NCBI RefSeq assembly: GCF_021917145.1
Contig: NC_061064.1
Span: 636,785 to 700,784 of the forward strand
From: Hypomesus transpacificus
Lineage: Eukaryota; Chordata; Actinopteri; Osmeriformes; Osmeridae
Reading direction: 5' to 3'
Length of the DNA stretch: 64,000 nucleotides
Of this stretch, positions 1 to 22,600 are shown one piece after another; positions within the stretch are counted from its first letter, which is position 1; each line of letters starts with the position of its first letter. Below the pieces are notes generated by a model, which had not been told where the DNA came from, did no database searches, and saw only the letters and a program-made list of their open reading frames with translations. Both the position numbers and the translations under genes were made by a program.

Positions 1-7593
<7,593 letters not shown>

Positions 7594-10500
7594 CAGCGAG
7601 CCGCATGACCAATCACTGGACCTCTCCGCGGGCCTGTTCCCTGGAGAGCCCGCCCCATCTTGGTCTAGTTATCTCTACTACTGTACCATTTTATGATGAT
7701 AGTTTCCGTTGCCATGCTGACAGTCTCCCAGATGTTGACATGGCAACGGGTGGCAAATAAGCATCATTTGATAATGTTTGGAAAAACAAAAACGATATAT
7801 ATATAAAAAATAACCCTTTTTTTTGCCTCCAATTGATTTAGTTTTTGCAGCATATATCTATAACACCCCTTTTTATTCATATTTTTTGAAATTCACAAAA
7901 AAACAAAAAAAGATCTTCTTAACTTTTTTTTCAACAATCCTAATCAGGTTTTTGATTCTGTGGATGGAAGCAAGTCATAAATGTATGGTGAATTAATTAT
8001 TCTGTTATTTTGTGTTATATTATAGCGTAGGCTTTGCTAGTTTTCTTCTCCTAGGGAAACAGGCTATTTTTCTTCTGTTTTTATCATTTCTTCATAGCCG
8101 GATTGGCATTGTGTGTATCATGTAGCAAGCCAACAACATAAGGCTGAATCTTTTCCTTTACTTTTGGGATTCCTCTCCAAAAATGATTGACTGTGAGGAT
8201 TGTTTTTGGCCTTGAAAACCTTTTTAGTGAAGTAGTTGAACTAGCCGCTGGGAGCCGTATGCTCCCAGATGTAGATTGTAGGGTAGTGATGACACAATGT
8301 CTTTGTCATCGTGTTTGCTTTTTTCTGTGTGTGGTTAGGAATTTGTAGAAATCGGGACTGGAGTTTGAAACCGCTAGATTAAATTAGAAATTGGATCATG
8401 CCAAAATCTTCCCCATGATGTCTGGAGGCGATGGTAAGAGGCCTCAGGTGGGTCATGGAGTCATATTAGGTGGGAAGTCTGAAACCTGAACTAAGGGTTT
8501 TTGACATAGCATGTTGTTGTCGCTAGCGGTCTCTTTCAAACTGGTGGGGGCGGGGTGGGGGTGTGTGGTCATGTTGTGTCGTCCTGTCTTTGTGTGAGAG
8601 TAGGGGAGAGGGGGGGAGGAAGTATTGAGGTTAGTGATGGACATGCTACAATTTAAACTAAAAGCCATATTCTCTATTTAATGCATGCTTTGTATACGTG
8701 GTGTGTTGATAGGCTTGAGGTGCTCTCCCCACACATGTCAAGACGGTAGCCTCGGGGTGTATTTGGACGTGGGTTTTTGGTTGACCTTCAGATTTTCTCT
8801 GGTGCTGTCTGATGCTCAGATGGCCCCCCCCATACCTCCTCCTATTCACCGGTGTCCTCCACCACCTGCGCTGGTCACCACGATACCAGCTGCCGCTCAA
8901 CGATGGCGGCGTCGTTGTTTACATCGGCATGACGACATACCCTCACCGGATGTTGCTATTGTTCTACGCATTCGAGGGCTCCCTAGCTTGTGGAAATTCA
9001 CCTGTTCTCTGTGCCGCGCTACTGGTTGAGGCGTTGTCAAAGACCCATTGTGGTGTGGCTGTATGCTCCGGTAGAAGCAGTTGAATACCTCGCAGTTTTG
9101 TGATCTGTCGGCAGTTCACCCCCTCCAGAAATGAATTGGTTGGAGAGAATACAGAGGAGCTGCTGTTATCATTTGAACAGGATCGTTTCAGAGCCAGGCT
9201 TTCTAAGGACCTGTCAAGCCGTTCTCTGACGATCATCTTTGATTTAGCGTGAGTTGCATCCACACACTGTAGGTTAGTTTGTAGTCCAGTGTTGTTGAAG
9301 ATCACCGGCTGATCAAATCCATCCCATTTAGGTTGACGTTTTGTGCTCGTACTCGACAGAGATCTTTCCCGGAACAGCCTTTATTAATGGGCCGGTTATT
9401 TTTCTTTTCATATGCAAACGTTAAGGGCTTCTGGCACTCCATCCACAGTAACCCGAAATGACCCAGATCTCAGTTGTGTTGCCTTAATAAATGATTTAAT
9501 AAATGACGGACCAGTAAATTGAGCTTTCGACTGTTCCTAAGTGTTGTCCTACCCAACCAGAACATACAGATCAGTGAACAGCCCAGTTAATACAGTTACC
9601 TTCTAAACCTTCAAAACCAGGAAGAACCAAATACAGGAAGGTATATGTTCATATCCTTTTGACCTTCCTAGTGAAGTGGACGAACCAACTATCACCGGAT
9701 GTTTGATCCTGGAGGTGTTCTGTTCTGGTAATATTTGCTCAGCTCTCTGGGCGTCGCCTGGTGTTCAGACCTTGCTAAAAGGATTAAAATCATGTATAAT
9801 AATACATGTTTATACCGTTAACGAGTGTCCCTGGACAAACCTTACCCTTCAACAGCCAGGAAGTGGACCAACATGTACCGGAAACCCCTGCTCACTTATT
9901 TTTGTCAAATAAGCCCCCCCACCCACCTTCAAAGTAATAGTTTTCTCTCTAAGTTGAAACAGTCAAGCACTCATTTACTGGTCTATCAAATACAGCACAA
10001 CCTGCTTTTCCTGCTGCAAAACCAAATTGTCAACACTTCGTTTTCCGTTACATGTATAGCTACACATATGCAATGTGTTTTGTTGCATGTGTGTACGTGT
10101 ACAAGACCTATGGTTCAATCCATGACATGCTTGATCAACGGCTCACAAACTATTCGTAATCTTTTAAGAGATAAAAATACATAAATGGTGCTATCAGACC
10201 TCTAGTTGGGGCGGTCACAGGTACTGTGACTAGTCATGCGGACCCATCTATCATATCGACTTATTATCCTTGATATATGCAGATCTGTGTGAACAGGTGT
10301 TTTTTTCCTACCATTGTGGGTTGTAACTTGTGCAAGTGTGAAAGGACAGGAAGTCAATGATTTAACATCCCTTCTCCCCTTATTTGCCTCATGGCCTGGA
10401 GGGCCAGAGCTGCAGTACGTCATCTGGTAGGTAGTAGCATCATGGAGGGGGTTCTTTCCCAGGCTGGTGTGGCCCCTTGGAAGCTCACAGACAGAGAGCA

Positions 10501-12090
10501 AAACAGTCATGTTTCCCTTACACTCATCCTATACCAAGTCCATTTGATCTGACCTGTAATTTAACCATCTGAACAGAGTTATTGTTTTTACCAGTTGTGA
10601 GAATGTTATAATACGGAAACAAAATGTGCCCTTTCGGTCTAAAGAACATTTATGCCCCAGCAATCATTACCATCATGAATCTTGAAACAAGGAGGGTTTT
10701 AGTGTAAAGGTATTCTATAGTGACAGTTGGGATTTGGTTCCATACCAGTTTAGGATTATTAGGCCCAGCATTCACTGTGTCCATGCATGTATTTTCGTGG
10801 AATGCCCACCCTCAATTACCTTTGTATGTTTGAACCAACCAAAGATGCCTCCGGCCATTTCTAAATGCTGCTGTTCAGGCCTGGCTTCCTGTCCTTTCAA
10901 AAACAACCTACCACAAGTCAACATGTCTCTCCCCCCCCCCCCCCCCCCCCCGTATGTTTCTTTCTCTTATGTTTTTTTCTTTTTTTTGTACAATTCCTAA
11001 CCTGTATTTTAATTTCTTAAGCGACCTGTTGTATTATGAGTTGATTCTCTCTGTGATGCCTTACTAGGCATCAAGGACAATACAATTACATGGTTGCATA
11101 TCTAGTTTGTTTTATTGTCACTTGTTTTCTTTATTGTTGTTATTATTATTATGATTATTATTGTAATGTTACAAAAAAAGGAAATCCCATAGCGTGCCTC
11201 CTAGATTTATGGGTTTTTAAATGTTTTTCCTGAAGACCAGCAGTTATACTTTATATAAAAGATGAGTTTTTCCCTTGTTTTTTATGCCATCTAAAGATGA
11301 AAAGCCTGTTTTCTTTACTCTGGACCCAGTAGCTGCACTGGTATACAATCGCACTGATAGATAAAAAATAAATACGTATAAAAATTAAAACTGAATCAAG
11401 TAATCAATAATAATAATGATAATAATGACAAATGAAATAAGTACTATGAAAAACTTGTTTGGAACTTTTGTAGAAAATGTACTTCATGGAAAGAAAAAAA
11501 AAAAAAAAAGAAAGTACAAAAAAAAAAAATATGGAAAGAAATGTCTGTTTTTGTAAAATCAAAATCAATTCTTTTCAAGAAATATTTTGGATCTAGTTTT
11601 TAAATTATTTGAGTGGTTTTCTATGTAGGGAGGTGTTCTGCTGTGGCACTGTGCAGAGGGATGGTCTCTGGTGAGGTATCATGTACCTGGAGTAGTCCCT
11701 CACAGCAAGTTTTTATTTCTTTTCATTTCTCTCCCTCTGCTTTAGGAACTTGAAAAAAAAAAAAAACGTTGATGGAATAATACGAACTGGGAAATAAAAA
11801 TGAAAAAAATCCCTGTAGAGTTAGATCCTTCCTTCCCATTGAATTGCTGTTTAGTGTGATGAGACTTGGGCATTTATGATTAGTATGGCTAAAAAATAAA
11901 ACGGGAGAAAAAAAATGAAAAAAGTTAAAACAACAAAAATTAAATGAAGTGTGGGATGGGAGAAAAAAAATCATATATATAAATATATATATAGATGGGT
12001 GGGTATGTGAGGAGGTGGAGATAATGTAGTTTTAAACATTGTTATTACCTTTTAAAATCATTTATCCAATAAAAAAATACAAAAACATTT
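7594..12090 (+). other. ammecr1: ammecr1 3'UTR
   Basis: AT-rich, repeat-poor sequence after the ammecr1 stop. No splice-consistent ORF is seen. It contains poly-A and poly-T runs, a poly-C run at about 10931-10951, and several AATAAA motifs (around 11370 and finally 12068). It is interpreted as one long terminal exon of about 4.5 kb. Human AMMECR1 also has a long 3'UTR. ORFs on both strands at 8.6-9.3 kb have no recognisable content. Confidence 0.6.
12068..12073 (+). terminator. ammecr1: ammecr1 poly(A) signal (candidate)
   Basis: AATAAA followed within about 40 nt by a GT/T-rich stretch (GTGTCTGGTGTTTTTTT), as expected of a downstream element. Earlier AATAAA copies upstream could give shorter isoforms. 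Confidence 0.5.
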
Positions 12091-12219
12091 GAAAAGAGAA
12101 ACGTGTCTGGTGTTTTTTTATATGGACCTTTTTTTGTATGATGTTGATTTACCATTTTTTTTTTCATTTAGCAGACGCTTTAATCCAAAGTGACGCAAAG
12201 ACAAAGGAATAAACACCTT

Positions 12220-12225
12220 TTTATT
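12220..12225 (-). terminator. tmem164: tmem164 poly(A) signal (candidate)
   Basis: TTTATT on the + strand (AATAAA on the minus strand), giving tmem164 a 3'UTR of about 1.4 kb (13654 down to about 12200). It lies only about 150 bp from the ammecr1 poly(A) signal on the other strand. Confidence 0.4.
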
Positions 12226-13654
12226 CTCTTTACAGAACAAGAGCACATTAACCTGGTAAAAAGTACAAAAACGTAACATCTCATTTTCTTTTGAAACGTG
12301 TTCTCTTTCAGTTACGAACAATAGAATCTCTCGCCGTCCAATAATCAGAGAGCTCATTACATCCCTTAAAACAGGGTTCCAAAAAGACTTCCCTATCAGC
12401 TTTTCTCACATCAATGGTAGCAGTTTATCCAATACATTAAACATACAATGTGATTGTATAACATATGGAGTACTTAGACTGAAATTGATCAAGACGCTAC
12501 CAATGTAGATTTAAAGTACAACGTATGACAAGCCCAGTTCACGATTCGATAAAACCGAGTTTCATGTCAGTATGATATATACATTGTTACATTTATATCT
12601 ACATTTATCTGAAGGTCATATCCTTTAAACATCCCTTTTAACATCCATGGGTCTCTCAGCAGAGTATTGATTCTGAAATGACTAAAAGAAAGTACCGGAA
12701 GGTACAGTCCTCCTGCTCCTTTGCTTCAGTTTGGGTTAATAAATAGCGTTATCCACCGTGAGGGGACGTTCTAGACAGGGGTACAGGTTCCCTGTGGATG
12801 TTCCGCTTCCCTCAGCCTTCTGGGGAGAACTCTACCCACCTTTGCTACACAAGGTGAAAGGTTCTCCTTCCAAGGTTCTCCTTCCAAGGTCCTGAGGTTG
12901 TAACAGACTGATCACAATTTTCTTGAACATTGCTTCTAATCACCCATTACATATCATAGTAATGACTTGGAACAATTATGCTGTTGACATTAAACAGCCA
13001 TCTGAGATGTCTATGAGATACAAACATATAATAGCAACTGGCATGGCTAGCTAAAATTAAGAAGTGAAAGTATTACAAAGATAATACAGTTGTGACATTT
13101 GGGTTAGACCAATTTCAGTCTAACCCAATATAACCTCAGTCAAACAAATATAACTTCAACAAAAGGCAACTTAAGACAGTATAAATTTGTGAAAACACAA
13201 CTCTTGGAAAAAAAGGCAGTTTCTTTTCATCTGGCTATCCACACACTAACACGTAAGCAGTCTTTACGCTGTGTGAGCACGTATGCAAGCCAGCTGGAAC
13301 GCTAACTAGAATGACAGCGTTTCAGTTGACCCTGAAAAGGTGTTTTGTTGTCATTGTAAAAACAAATATGATAAGGAGAACATGGTGCATTAAGAATGCT
13401 GATATAACATTTTCCAACATCAGAACAGGTGTTTGGAGTGAAAGGCTCTATCAGTGTGAGTGTGTGCGTTATATGCAGCATAGCAGTGTGTGTATTCACC
13501 TAAACGCTTCTATTCAAAGCGACAGTGTGTGTGTGTTACCTGCAGTAAAGAGCAGCGTACAGTGAGGCAGTGTGTGTCCCAGGTCTCTGTGTGTGTGTGT
13601 GTGTGTCCCAGGTCTCTGTGTGTGTGTGTCACAGGTGTCTGCCGACATGCGTCT
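12226..13654 (-). other. tmem164: tmem164 3'UTR (inferred)
   Basis: Non-coding sequence between the tmem164 stop and its candidate poly(A) signal. It contains GT microsatellite at about 13592-13629 and no recognisable ORF. Confidence 0.45.
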
Positions 13655-16600
13655 TCAGTCGACCTTCTTGCTGCGTAGCCGGGCCGTGTCCAGCATGTAT
13701 CTGCAGGTGGGGCCGGTGTGGTGGGACAGCAGGGTCAGAGCCTTCCCGTGGACCAGGGTCAGCAGGGTCTGGTGGCCCGTGGCCCACACCCGGTACCAGG
13801 GGCCATAGAACGGGTCTGACACCGCCGGGCACAGCATGTTGTTCAGGTTCACCTCCGTCACCTGGAGACAAGGACGGTCACGGTAGTCAAGGAGACAAGA
13901 CAAAGGCTTCCCTAGGGGAGTTTTGTAAGCGTCATTATGACATCAGAGAGAATTCAGACGTGTCTAGTCATACTTGACTGTCATTTGTGTTTACATATCA
14001 TTATATTCTATTATTTATTTAGGTGAATAATATATATATTTTTTTTGTAGGTAAACAGTAAGCAAGTTTCTAATCAGCCTTATGTTAATAATACTCCAAA
14101 GCGACATCATTTTCAGAATGAACGTGCAGCTGGTGTCCAGCAGGGGGCGTGTGTCTTACCAGGCCCAGGCTTTGCAGGAACAGGAAGTGATAGAGAAACA
14201 GGATGCCAGTGGAGAGGAGTGCCCACCACATGTCCCCCAGAGGCTCTGGCTTGTACACGCCTGCAGAGAGGAAGCACAAACACCAGCCTTATGACGAGAG
14301 CATGGCCACGGGCTGAGAACACACACACTGGATCAGCCACAGCTGGCAGGATGGCTGCCCCAACTACTGTTACACAACCATGGATGGAACTACTACTGCA
14401 AGTGTACTGTCCTGGATAGACAGTGACTATTTATTTTACGATCGGTTAGCAGGGAGGGGCAGGGGGGAGGAGAGGCAGAGAAAACAAATCACACCCTTCA
14501 TGGTTCCCTGAATCCCCTGACATCCTAATGATAAGAGGCCCAGTGCCAAACTCATTCTCTCCCCCAGCACCATGGCTGCACTAGGCCTCTGCAGCTGTCC
14601 CCTCTCCCTCCCTCTCCCTCCCTCTCCCTCCCTCTCCCTCCCTCTCCCTCCCTCTCCCTCTCTCTCCCTCTCTCTCCCTCTCTCTCCCTCTCTCTCCCTC
14701 TCCCTCTCCCTCTCCCTCTCCCTCCCTCCCTCCCTCCCTCCCTCCCTCCCTCCCTCCCCCTCCCTCCCCCTCCCTCTCCCTCTCTCTCCCTCTCTCCCTC
14801 TCTCCCTCTCTCCCTCTCTCCCTCCCTCCCTCCCTCCCTCCCCCTCTCCCTCCCTCCCTCTCCCTCCCTCTCTCCCTCTCTCCCTCTCTCCCTCTGACCA
14901 GTGGAGCCAGAAGCAGAACGAGCAGGATATTTCCTGTCTTGTTTTAAAAAATTGGGGGGGGCACTACGTCAGAATTTCCATCCTCTAATTCACATCTGAG
15001 TTTCATTACATGTGTTTTACCGCTCTGCGGCATCTAAACTCTCAATAGCGGGGAGGTTTTTGTATGTTTTAAAAAGAGCCTTTCTCTGACTTGTGGCCTG
15101 GACCGTTCCACTTTCCATGTCCAATAGGGGTGGGAATCTTTATAATGTCCAAACAATCGACTTTGTTTCCGTGAAGCCAACCTAGTGTTTATTGCCAATA
15201 ATCAATTTCTTGTCCACAAGTAGGTTATTGTTAAAAAGGTAGAGTATACACAAACAAAGATTTAATGAATGATAATGACCACAAGTAATAAAGAAAATAT
15301 TAGCAACTTCTGCACACTAGGTGGCAGTATGTCCCCGCTGGAGCTTCACACAACCAGGACGCAGTTTGATGCCAGTGTGCAGAGCAAGTGGAGCCTACCT
15401 CCTTTCCTGAACAGGTAAACAGGGACCAGATACAGCATGGAGTGTTGGATGTAATAGATCTCTTTCTCAAACGGCAGCTGGAAGGGAAACAGAGACAACA
15501 GCTTTTAGAATCTACCCGTACCCCTTACAATCTGGTCAATCTACCTCTATTGTAGCACTTTACAATCTAGTGAATCTACCTCTACTTCACCAGCAGTCTG
15601 GAGACCCCCCCCCCCTCCCGTGGCTAGAAAAACAGCCCTGCAACTACGTAGTGACAATCATCACTGATTACAGGGTCAGGCATGCACTTCACAAGAGAAA
15701 GACGCAGGGTTCGAATGAAACTTGGGATGGTTTTCCGAGGGACAGTGCGGTCTTAAAAGAATACAAAACAAGATATCAAGTATCAATCAGACAGATCATC
15801 GCGTACGGTACGTGAGGTGATTGGATGACGTCGCTGTGGACTGTCTGCCAGAGCCCTCTCTTCCCAGAGGAGGGAACCTGTGAGAGAAGGAGGGTGTAGC
15901 GACACTGCCTTTGCAGCCCTGCCATGTGCAGCCCTGCCATGTGCACAAACAGGATCGAGAGGCCACGGACTCGCTGGGAGGAGCCAACAGGAAGGAAGAG
16001 GGTAGAAGGGGAGGCCCACAGCACCAGCCTGGCCTGAGGAATGAAGGAATACAACCTACACTTCCCCTACCCAGGACACGTACACTGTACTCTCCAGTTC
16101 AGGGGCCCCTATGGAATCAGGAACGCAGCCTGTGTAATGCTCATTAACTGCATGCATTACGGTGGTGGGGGGGGGGGGGGTTGCTTCATTTTGTCCTCAA
16201 AGTGGATTTATTTGGTTTTCGTTATGTAACATGTCACTGAATTAAACAAGATTTTTTGGACAAAATGCGGATAACTTGGTTTTAATCTCTTTTCCTGGAC
16301 ATGAATCCTGTACTCTCATCTCAAGGGGCCACCTCATTAGGCCCCTGGCTGGAACAGTTCACTATGACATCATCAATCGTGCAGACACACTAAATCAATA
16401 CCAGTCTGCCTGAGGACAGACATGGCTCGGATCTCTAGAATAGCTCTCTCTTTAAACCCTCCAGAGGCAAGTGTCTGTTGGAGAGACACTACTTTGAACA
16501 GGATTCCTAAGCACGGTCACGTGACGGGGTTACCAGGACAACACAGTAAAAGCTACGTGTTGGACTGGCTGCCAGGCAGTAAGAGAGGCTGTGATTGGTG

Positions 16601-19600
16601 GACAGTGACTGGGGGGGATTCAGGCGTGCTCAATACGAGGGAGGGGAAAGCCACTAAATGAGGCTTACGTAAGTTGCCTTTGTCTTTACTGCTGTTAAGA
16701 CTCCCTCTCCTTTCCATGTCATACAGTTGACGGCAACACTTGACAGCAGGCCTTGACAGACAGTGCCATTAGCAGACGATAAACAACTTGGCAAGGTTTC
16801 TTGAAAAGACTTCACCGCAATTAATTAGTTCCTTGTCCGCTGGTCTTCAGGCTGATGTTCCAGCTACTGCTATAAGGAAACAGCGCTAGGTTAGAGATTG
16901 TTTACCTTTGTGATCTTGTCTTTAAAGGACAAGGAAAAGGATATTTTGAGTGTAGAGCTTTTAGGTATTTTTGACAATGGAATACCTTTTTCGTACTTTT
17001 TACGTACGTAGTGTACGTAGTTTTTCTGGTTAAAGACCTTGATCAAAAGGTTGACTATCAGTGAGTAAGTTTATAGCAATAATTGTGTTTATTTGCGACC
17101 TCCTGATCTGAAGTTGCTTTCCCCCTCATGTTCTCTTCAGATCCCTGATGAACGTGACTTTGACCTGAGAGCTGTGAGATGAGAGTGAGACAATAACAAA
17201 TCTGGAATGAGAAAGCTGAGTGTCGTCTTCCCGGCTGCGTACAGGAACACAACCTGAACGCAGAGGCAGCGACGAACCCCTGCGCTACAGGAAGGACGAG
17301 GAGAGGGAACGTTCGATGTACAGAGGGGGAATCGAACCTTGATCTGAAGTCTCAAAATGCTCCACCACTGAGCTCCACCCATTCCCCATGGCCTCAGTGG
17401 CCCAGTGTAGGGGTGTAAGGTACAGTTCAGGAGTCCAGATTACTCACCAGTCGGGTGTTGACTACAGGGAAGACGAGAGCCAGTAACGCCCCGTTAAGCA
17501 TGTGGACCTGAAGCCTTGAGGGGGGGGGGGGGGGGAGAACACAGATTAGAACACCTTTCACACCAACAACACGAACAGATGCAGCATTATTTTCCCTTCG
17601 TTTTCTTGTGGGTTTTTTTAAGCATATGACCCACTTTTACAGTTCTCTAAAGCCATTTTACTTTTGCTGTCGGGAAAACGACACCTTGGTGAGTCGTTGT
17701 GGTAACTAATGTGTCCGCTGGAAGAATTCTCCCCCGACTCCCCAGTACAATGACCCGGGCCATGGGAACACAGTAGGGCCAGCTAGTGTGGCTCCAGGCC
17801 CACGCTCTCCCAGTTTCCCCAGTGAGAGTGTCAGGCCCTGGGCCAGTTTCCCACTGAACTCCCCTCCCCTCCCACCAGCACCCATCTTTCTTTTTCACCC
17901 AGTTCCAAACCTCTGGTACATCATATAGTTAAGACCCTGCACACAGTATGTACAGCAATTAGGTGCAGTTATGTAAACGATAGAGAATAGAAAGATGGAT
18001 GCATAAAAAGGTGCCCTGCGTCCTTTATCTAAACAATTATATTCACTGACAACTATGAATAACCATTGTATCTGGAACCATTGTTTTCCGTCAGAAGGGG
18101 ACTGTGTGTCTTCCTGCACGATGAGGTCTAAAGTGAGAAGGACTAAGAGAGAACTAAGAGAGTTCCCCTTTTCTGTTCTCTCAATGTGTACCAGCATGTT
18201 AGGCGGCAGGATGGGGCTGCTTCAGGAAAGCGGCAGTTGACCACACGATTGCGTTTGACGTTTAACACTTTTGACAGTTAAACAAACATTAAAATGTAAC
18301 AGGAAATTCCTCAAAAGTTACAAAATTACAAACAACCAAAATCCACACAATGTAGCGTATGTCTGGGTAGAGTAACTAAAACTCTTAGACTTTGGTATTT
18401 AAGTTTATTCACACAACAAATTGTTGTGACGTCTCACGTTACACCGTTGTGGCTCTCTGCTCCCGTTTCTCACGGACAACTGAGGAGAACAGCTCAGGTC
18501 TCTCGACACCTGAGCGCACAGGCCAGAGGCTTGTCCTGTTTCTGTCAGTCCAGAAAACAAAACGCCTTGCGTCAGCGCGTTGGAAACCACCGGGCACCAA
18601 ACAACTCACATTCTAGGAACGCCTCTGCCACTTAGAGACCAGTTACTCCCTCAACACTTTCTAAACATGCCGGTGGTTAGATGTGTTAGCTAGCTCAGCT
18701 GTTAGCCAGCTCAACGGTTAGCTACAGCTGTTAGCTTGTTCAGGAATAGGCAACATAGCTGTCACCCTCCTCTTGACTAGCTACATAGCTAGTCATTATT
18801 GAGTTGTGCACTGGGACTCTGTCAGTGTTGGGGGGGGGGCTTCACTCAGCCAGCGTGTTCAGGCTTGACTGAACAGCACAACACAACTGCATGTCTCCCA
18901 CTGTGTGGAGCTTGGCTTCGCCTTCCTCCCCTCAGCGGGCCGAGCCCTGGGGGACGCTCACCTGAAGCTGGTAACCACGGAGACGTCAGATGATGACATG
19001 CAGGAGATACACCGTCATCATGTGGATTCATGATTATTGTTGTCTTTGACTGGCTGTACACAACGTGTCTTTTACAGGTGAGACATTCCACACTGGCTTC
19101 CTAATGTGTCAAGATTGAATCTTAAGTCTATAAAAAGACATTCGCAAGGTGAGAAATATCTCCCGCAGGCAAGTCAAGACAGACTTGATCGTTTGGAGAA
19201 AGCAGACATTACTCCCCCCCGGACCAAAAAAAGCAACAAACTCTTTCTACAAATGAGTACAAATTCAAACGAAGAACAACACATCAAGTTTCATGTTTCT
19301 GCCTCATAAATACATTAGAATGTGCTCCACCATAATAGGCACTCAACCAAAAAGTGGCTAATATCAATACTCGTGGTCAGCGAGGGGTTCCTGTCCTCTG
19401 TGGAGAGGAGAGAGCTGGGCAGAGCTCAGAAGACGCACAGGAACATCTCAGATATCCATTTCCTTCTCTCTGGTCCACATGAGAACATGACTTTAAAGAC
19501 GTTCAGCAGCCACTAATGTGTTTAGTATATATTCTGAGCCATGACTGCAGTCTCCAGGCCTCGTTTTGCCTCCCTCTCCCCTACTTAGCCAGCTAGACAG

Positions 19601-22600
19601 ACAGGTCCTAAGTGAATCGATTAAAACTAACTGCTGGAAAACCTCGGCTGCCCAATCAGACTGAAATGCAACCATGTCCCAGAGCTGAAGGGTCAGTCGC
19701 TTTATATCTATCTCTCCATCAATCTGGCTAGTGTAAAAGGCAAGTCCCTCTCACTCTCTCCCTCTATCTATCTCGCTAACTTTCTCTTCCTCCATCTATC
19801 TATCTGGAGCGTGTAAAAGGTTAGTATCTCTCTCCCTCTGTCTGGCTTCTTCTGCTGGTGTAAAAGGTTGGTCTCTCCCTTTCTGCAAGCCAGCGTGAGA
19901 AGTCACACAAAGTGTCGACGGGGTGACAGGCTATTTTGAGAAGGATTTTGACAGTTGGTTGAAATAAACCCTCACACAATTCCGCCCGTGGCACTTGTCA
20001 CTGTCTCCAGTGTATTCCTGCATAGCTCAACCACCGCTCTGTGCTAGGTGGAGTGTGTGTGTGGAATGTACTCACCTAAAGATGACCATGGCTGTTTTAC
20101 ATGGTGGGCAGGCCAGAAGGAAAATCTGTGAATGCAAATGAGACAATATCAGTGGTTAGAGTCATGCAGCAGTTATTCTCATGCTAGACTTATTTCTGTG
20201 AGTTATGAATCCTAGTGATAATACAGGTTAATCAACACACAAGGCCTTACAAACCCCATCAGAACTCTTACATCAGAGAATAACAGGCCTTCTTATATGC
20301 AAAGCAAACTTCCTGTATGTTTGATACACGTGTAAGATACACCATGAGATGAAAGCAATTCTTAACATACTAAAATATTTCCTCAAACTTAATATGTAAA
20401 GTAATTATCATTTCCTAATCTGGGTTAAATGGCTAGAAATAATACTATCCTTATCAACCTTAGTGTGCACTGTGCAATGCCATGATTTCTTGACAGGGCG
20501 GTTGTTGTTTATCTGTTTTGTGAACCAGTGGTGAAGTGTTCAGGACATTTGATGTTGTTGTTTTTACTCTGCCACAGTACAATGTCCAAGGGTCTTATCT
20601 ACTCTATTGAGAAGTCCATCGGAAGTGTAGTAAAACACAATCATCCCAGATAAGATTAATTAGATTAGTGATTGAACTTGGTGAGATGATTAGTGAGGCC
20701 ACTGCCAAGTTCAACGAGTCCTAAAGGGCTATTTAACCCGTGTGTGTGTGGGGGGGATCTGTGTAGCTAACCTGATTACAAGGATCAGTCACTCTCTCTA
20801 AGCTTCCTGTCTCTAGGTAGCCATGAGGGGGATTGGCGTTGGTGCAAAGGTAGGTAGTGGGAACGGTGCATTCTCTAGAAGTAAACACAGACCATCTGCG
20901 TAACGTGAAGCCACTAGCCGAGGAAGAACCGTCTAATTACAGCTACTGGACAGATGGGGAGGAGGAGGAGGGAGGTGGAGAAGGAGTTGGGGGTGGAGGA
21001 GGCAGGGAAGGTGGTGGAGGGAAAGTAGGACAAGGAGGAAGAGAAGAAGAGGGGTAGTAGGAAGGGTGGAGGGAGAAGAGGAGGTACAGATGAGGGAGCG
21101 GGGGAGGGGGTGGGATAGTAAGGGCAGAGGGAGACAACAGGATGGAAGAGGAGGCAAGGAAAGAAGAGAAGGAGAAGAGCAAAGATGAGGAGGAGAGGGG
21201 AGAGGAGGCTGTCAGCAGGAATCCTACATGAGTTAGTAAAACCAGAGCTGATCGGGGAGGTTACATAACCGGATCCCAGCCTCTCCTGCTCCGCTCAGAC
21301 CCGTAGTGAGAAGACCAAGATAGGCCTTCCCCTCGGAGACAGACACCCCAGCTGCCAGTGTGCCTGCAGCTGTGGACACCACCACCCCAAACAGCGCACT
21401 GGAAGGAACTGCAGCCTCAGACCAATACATACCCCAAGAGTAATCTTTTACAAGTAAAAAAAAAACACAATGTTCAGAGAGCCCGCACTGCAAGCAAAAA
21501 CTAAAGTTTCAACCCCCCCCACGCCCACCCCAAACACAAGAAGAAAAAAAGCTTTGAAAGCAAAACATATCGAATTCAGTCCAACAAACATTTCCGGTTA
21601 CTTCACTGTCGGAGCAGAGAGCCAGCCAGCTGCCTGGCTGCCACAGGATAAGGGGATGCATGCAGCCTCTGGGGTCAAAGGGCAAAGCTACAGTGTGAGG
21701 CCTGTTTCTCCCTGACAGTGAGCAGGGCAGGCACACAGGCTCTAGGTGGTCAAGGGCACAGCTAGGGTCTCGACAGACCCCGCCAGGAAAGAACAACATG
21801 GGAAACCTGCCCGGCAAGAAACCCAGTAACTCACAAGTAGTGCCAAACCACACGTTTACATAAGACTCTTTACAACTGATGAACAGCCTTTTGTTTGTTG
21901 TTCCATTATGCAAATATAATTAAAACAGGAACTAGGGATGCATACAGTATGTCAGTGGCAACTCTGCACATTCAAATGGGGATATATCCCACATCACGTT
22001 GTGATCACAGGGTGTATACCTGCACACAGGCCAAAGCAGATGACTGCATACCAACCAGGTACCAAGGCCCAGAGCGACAGGCCCAGAGCGACAGGCCCAT
22101 GCCTGTCCTCCTCCAGGCTATGTTAACCCCTCCGGAGAGGCTGGCCTGCTAGGTAATGGTATGCTCTGCTATGTTGTAGATGCGTGCTTAGATAAACAGC
22201 ATCATTAAATCCCCAAGCTGTCCTACTGACCCTCTGGGTACATTACAGATAAACGACCCCCCTGTGACTGCCTTGAGTGTGAAGGTAAACTGCTCCCAGG
22301 TAGACATTCAGTCAAACACAACCAAACATGTTGAGACACTTCTGAAATGATTTTTCCAGTCATCTCGGGTGTTATTAAGGGGCAGAGCTGTTGTTGGCTG
22401 CTTAGTTGAGTTGGAAGAAAAGGAGGAGATGAAAGGCGAGAGGGTAGAAGAGAAGGAAGCGGAGGAGAAGGATCAGACTAGACAGAACTTTATCCCCGAA
22501 GGCTAATTCAGATGCCACAGCAGCGGCACAAATACCATTTACACCAATAACATCAATATAGAGAAGACAACAAATAATAATTGCATAACTAAGTTCTGGT

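Noticed and set aside
8812-9305. Overlapping ORFs on both strands in the ammecr1 3'UTR
   Set aside because: No domain, no introns needed or supported; lies within a continuous inferred terminal exon.
14572-14988. 138-codon ORF, Ser/Leu/Pro repeats
   Set aside because: Translation of a CCCTCT simple repeat inside a tmem164 intron.
21509-21913. 134-codon minus-strand ORF in a tmem164 intron
   Set aside because: No recognisable domain, no splice context that fits tmem164, ordinary length for chance in this composition.
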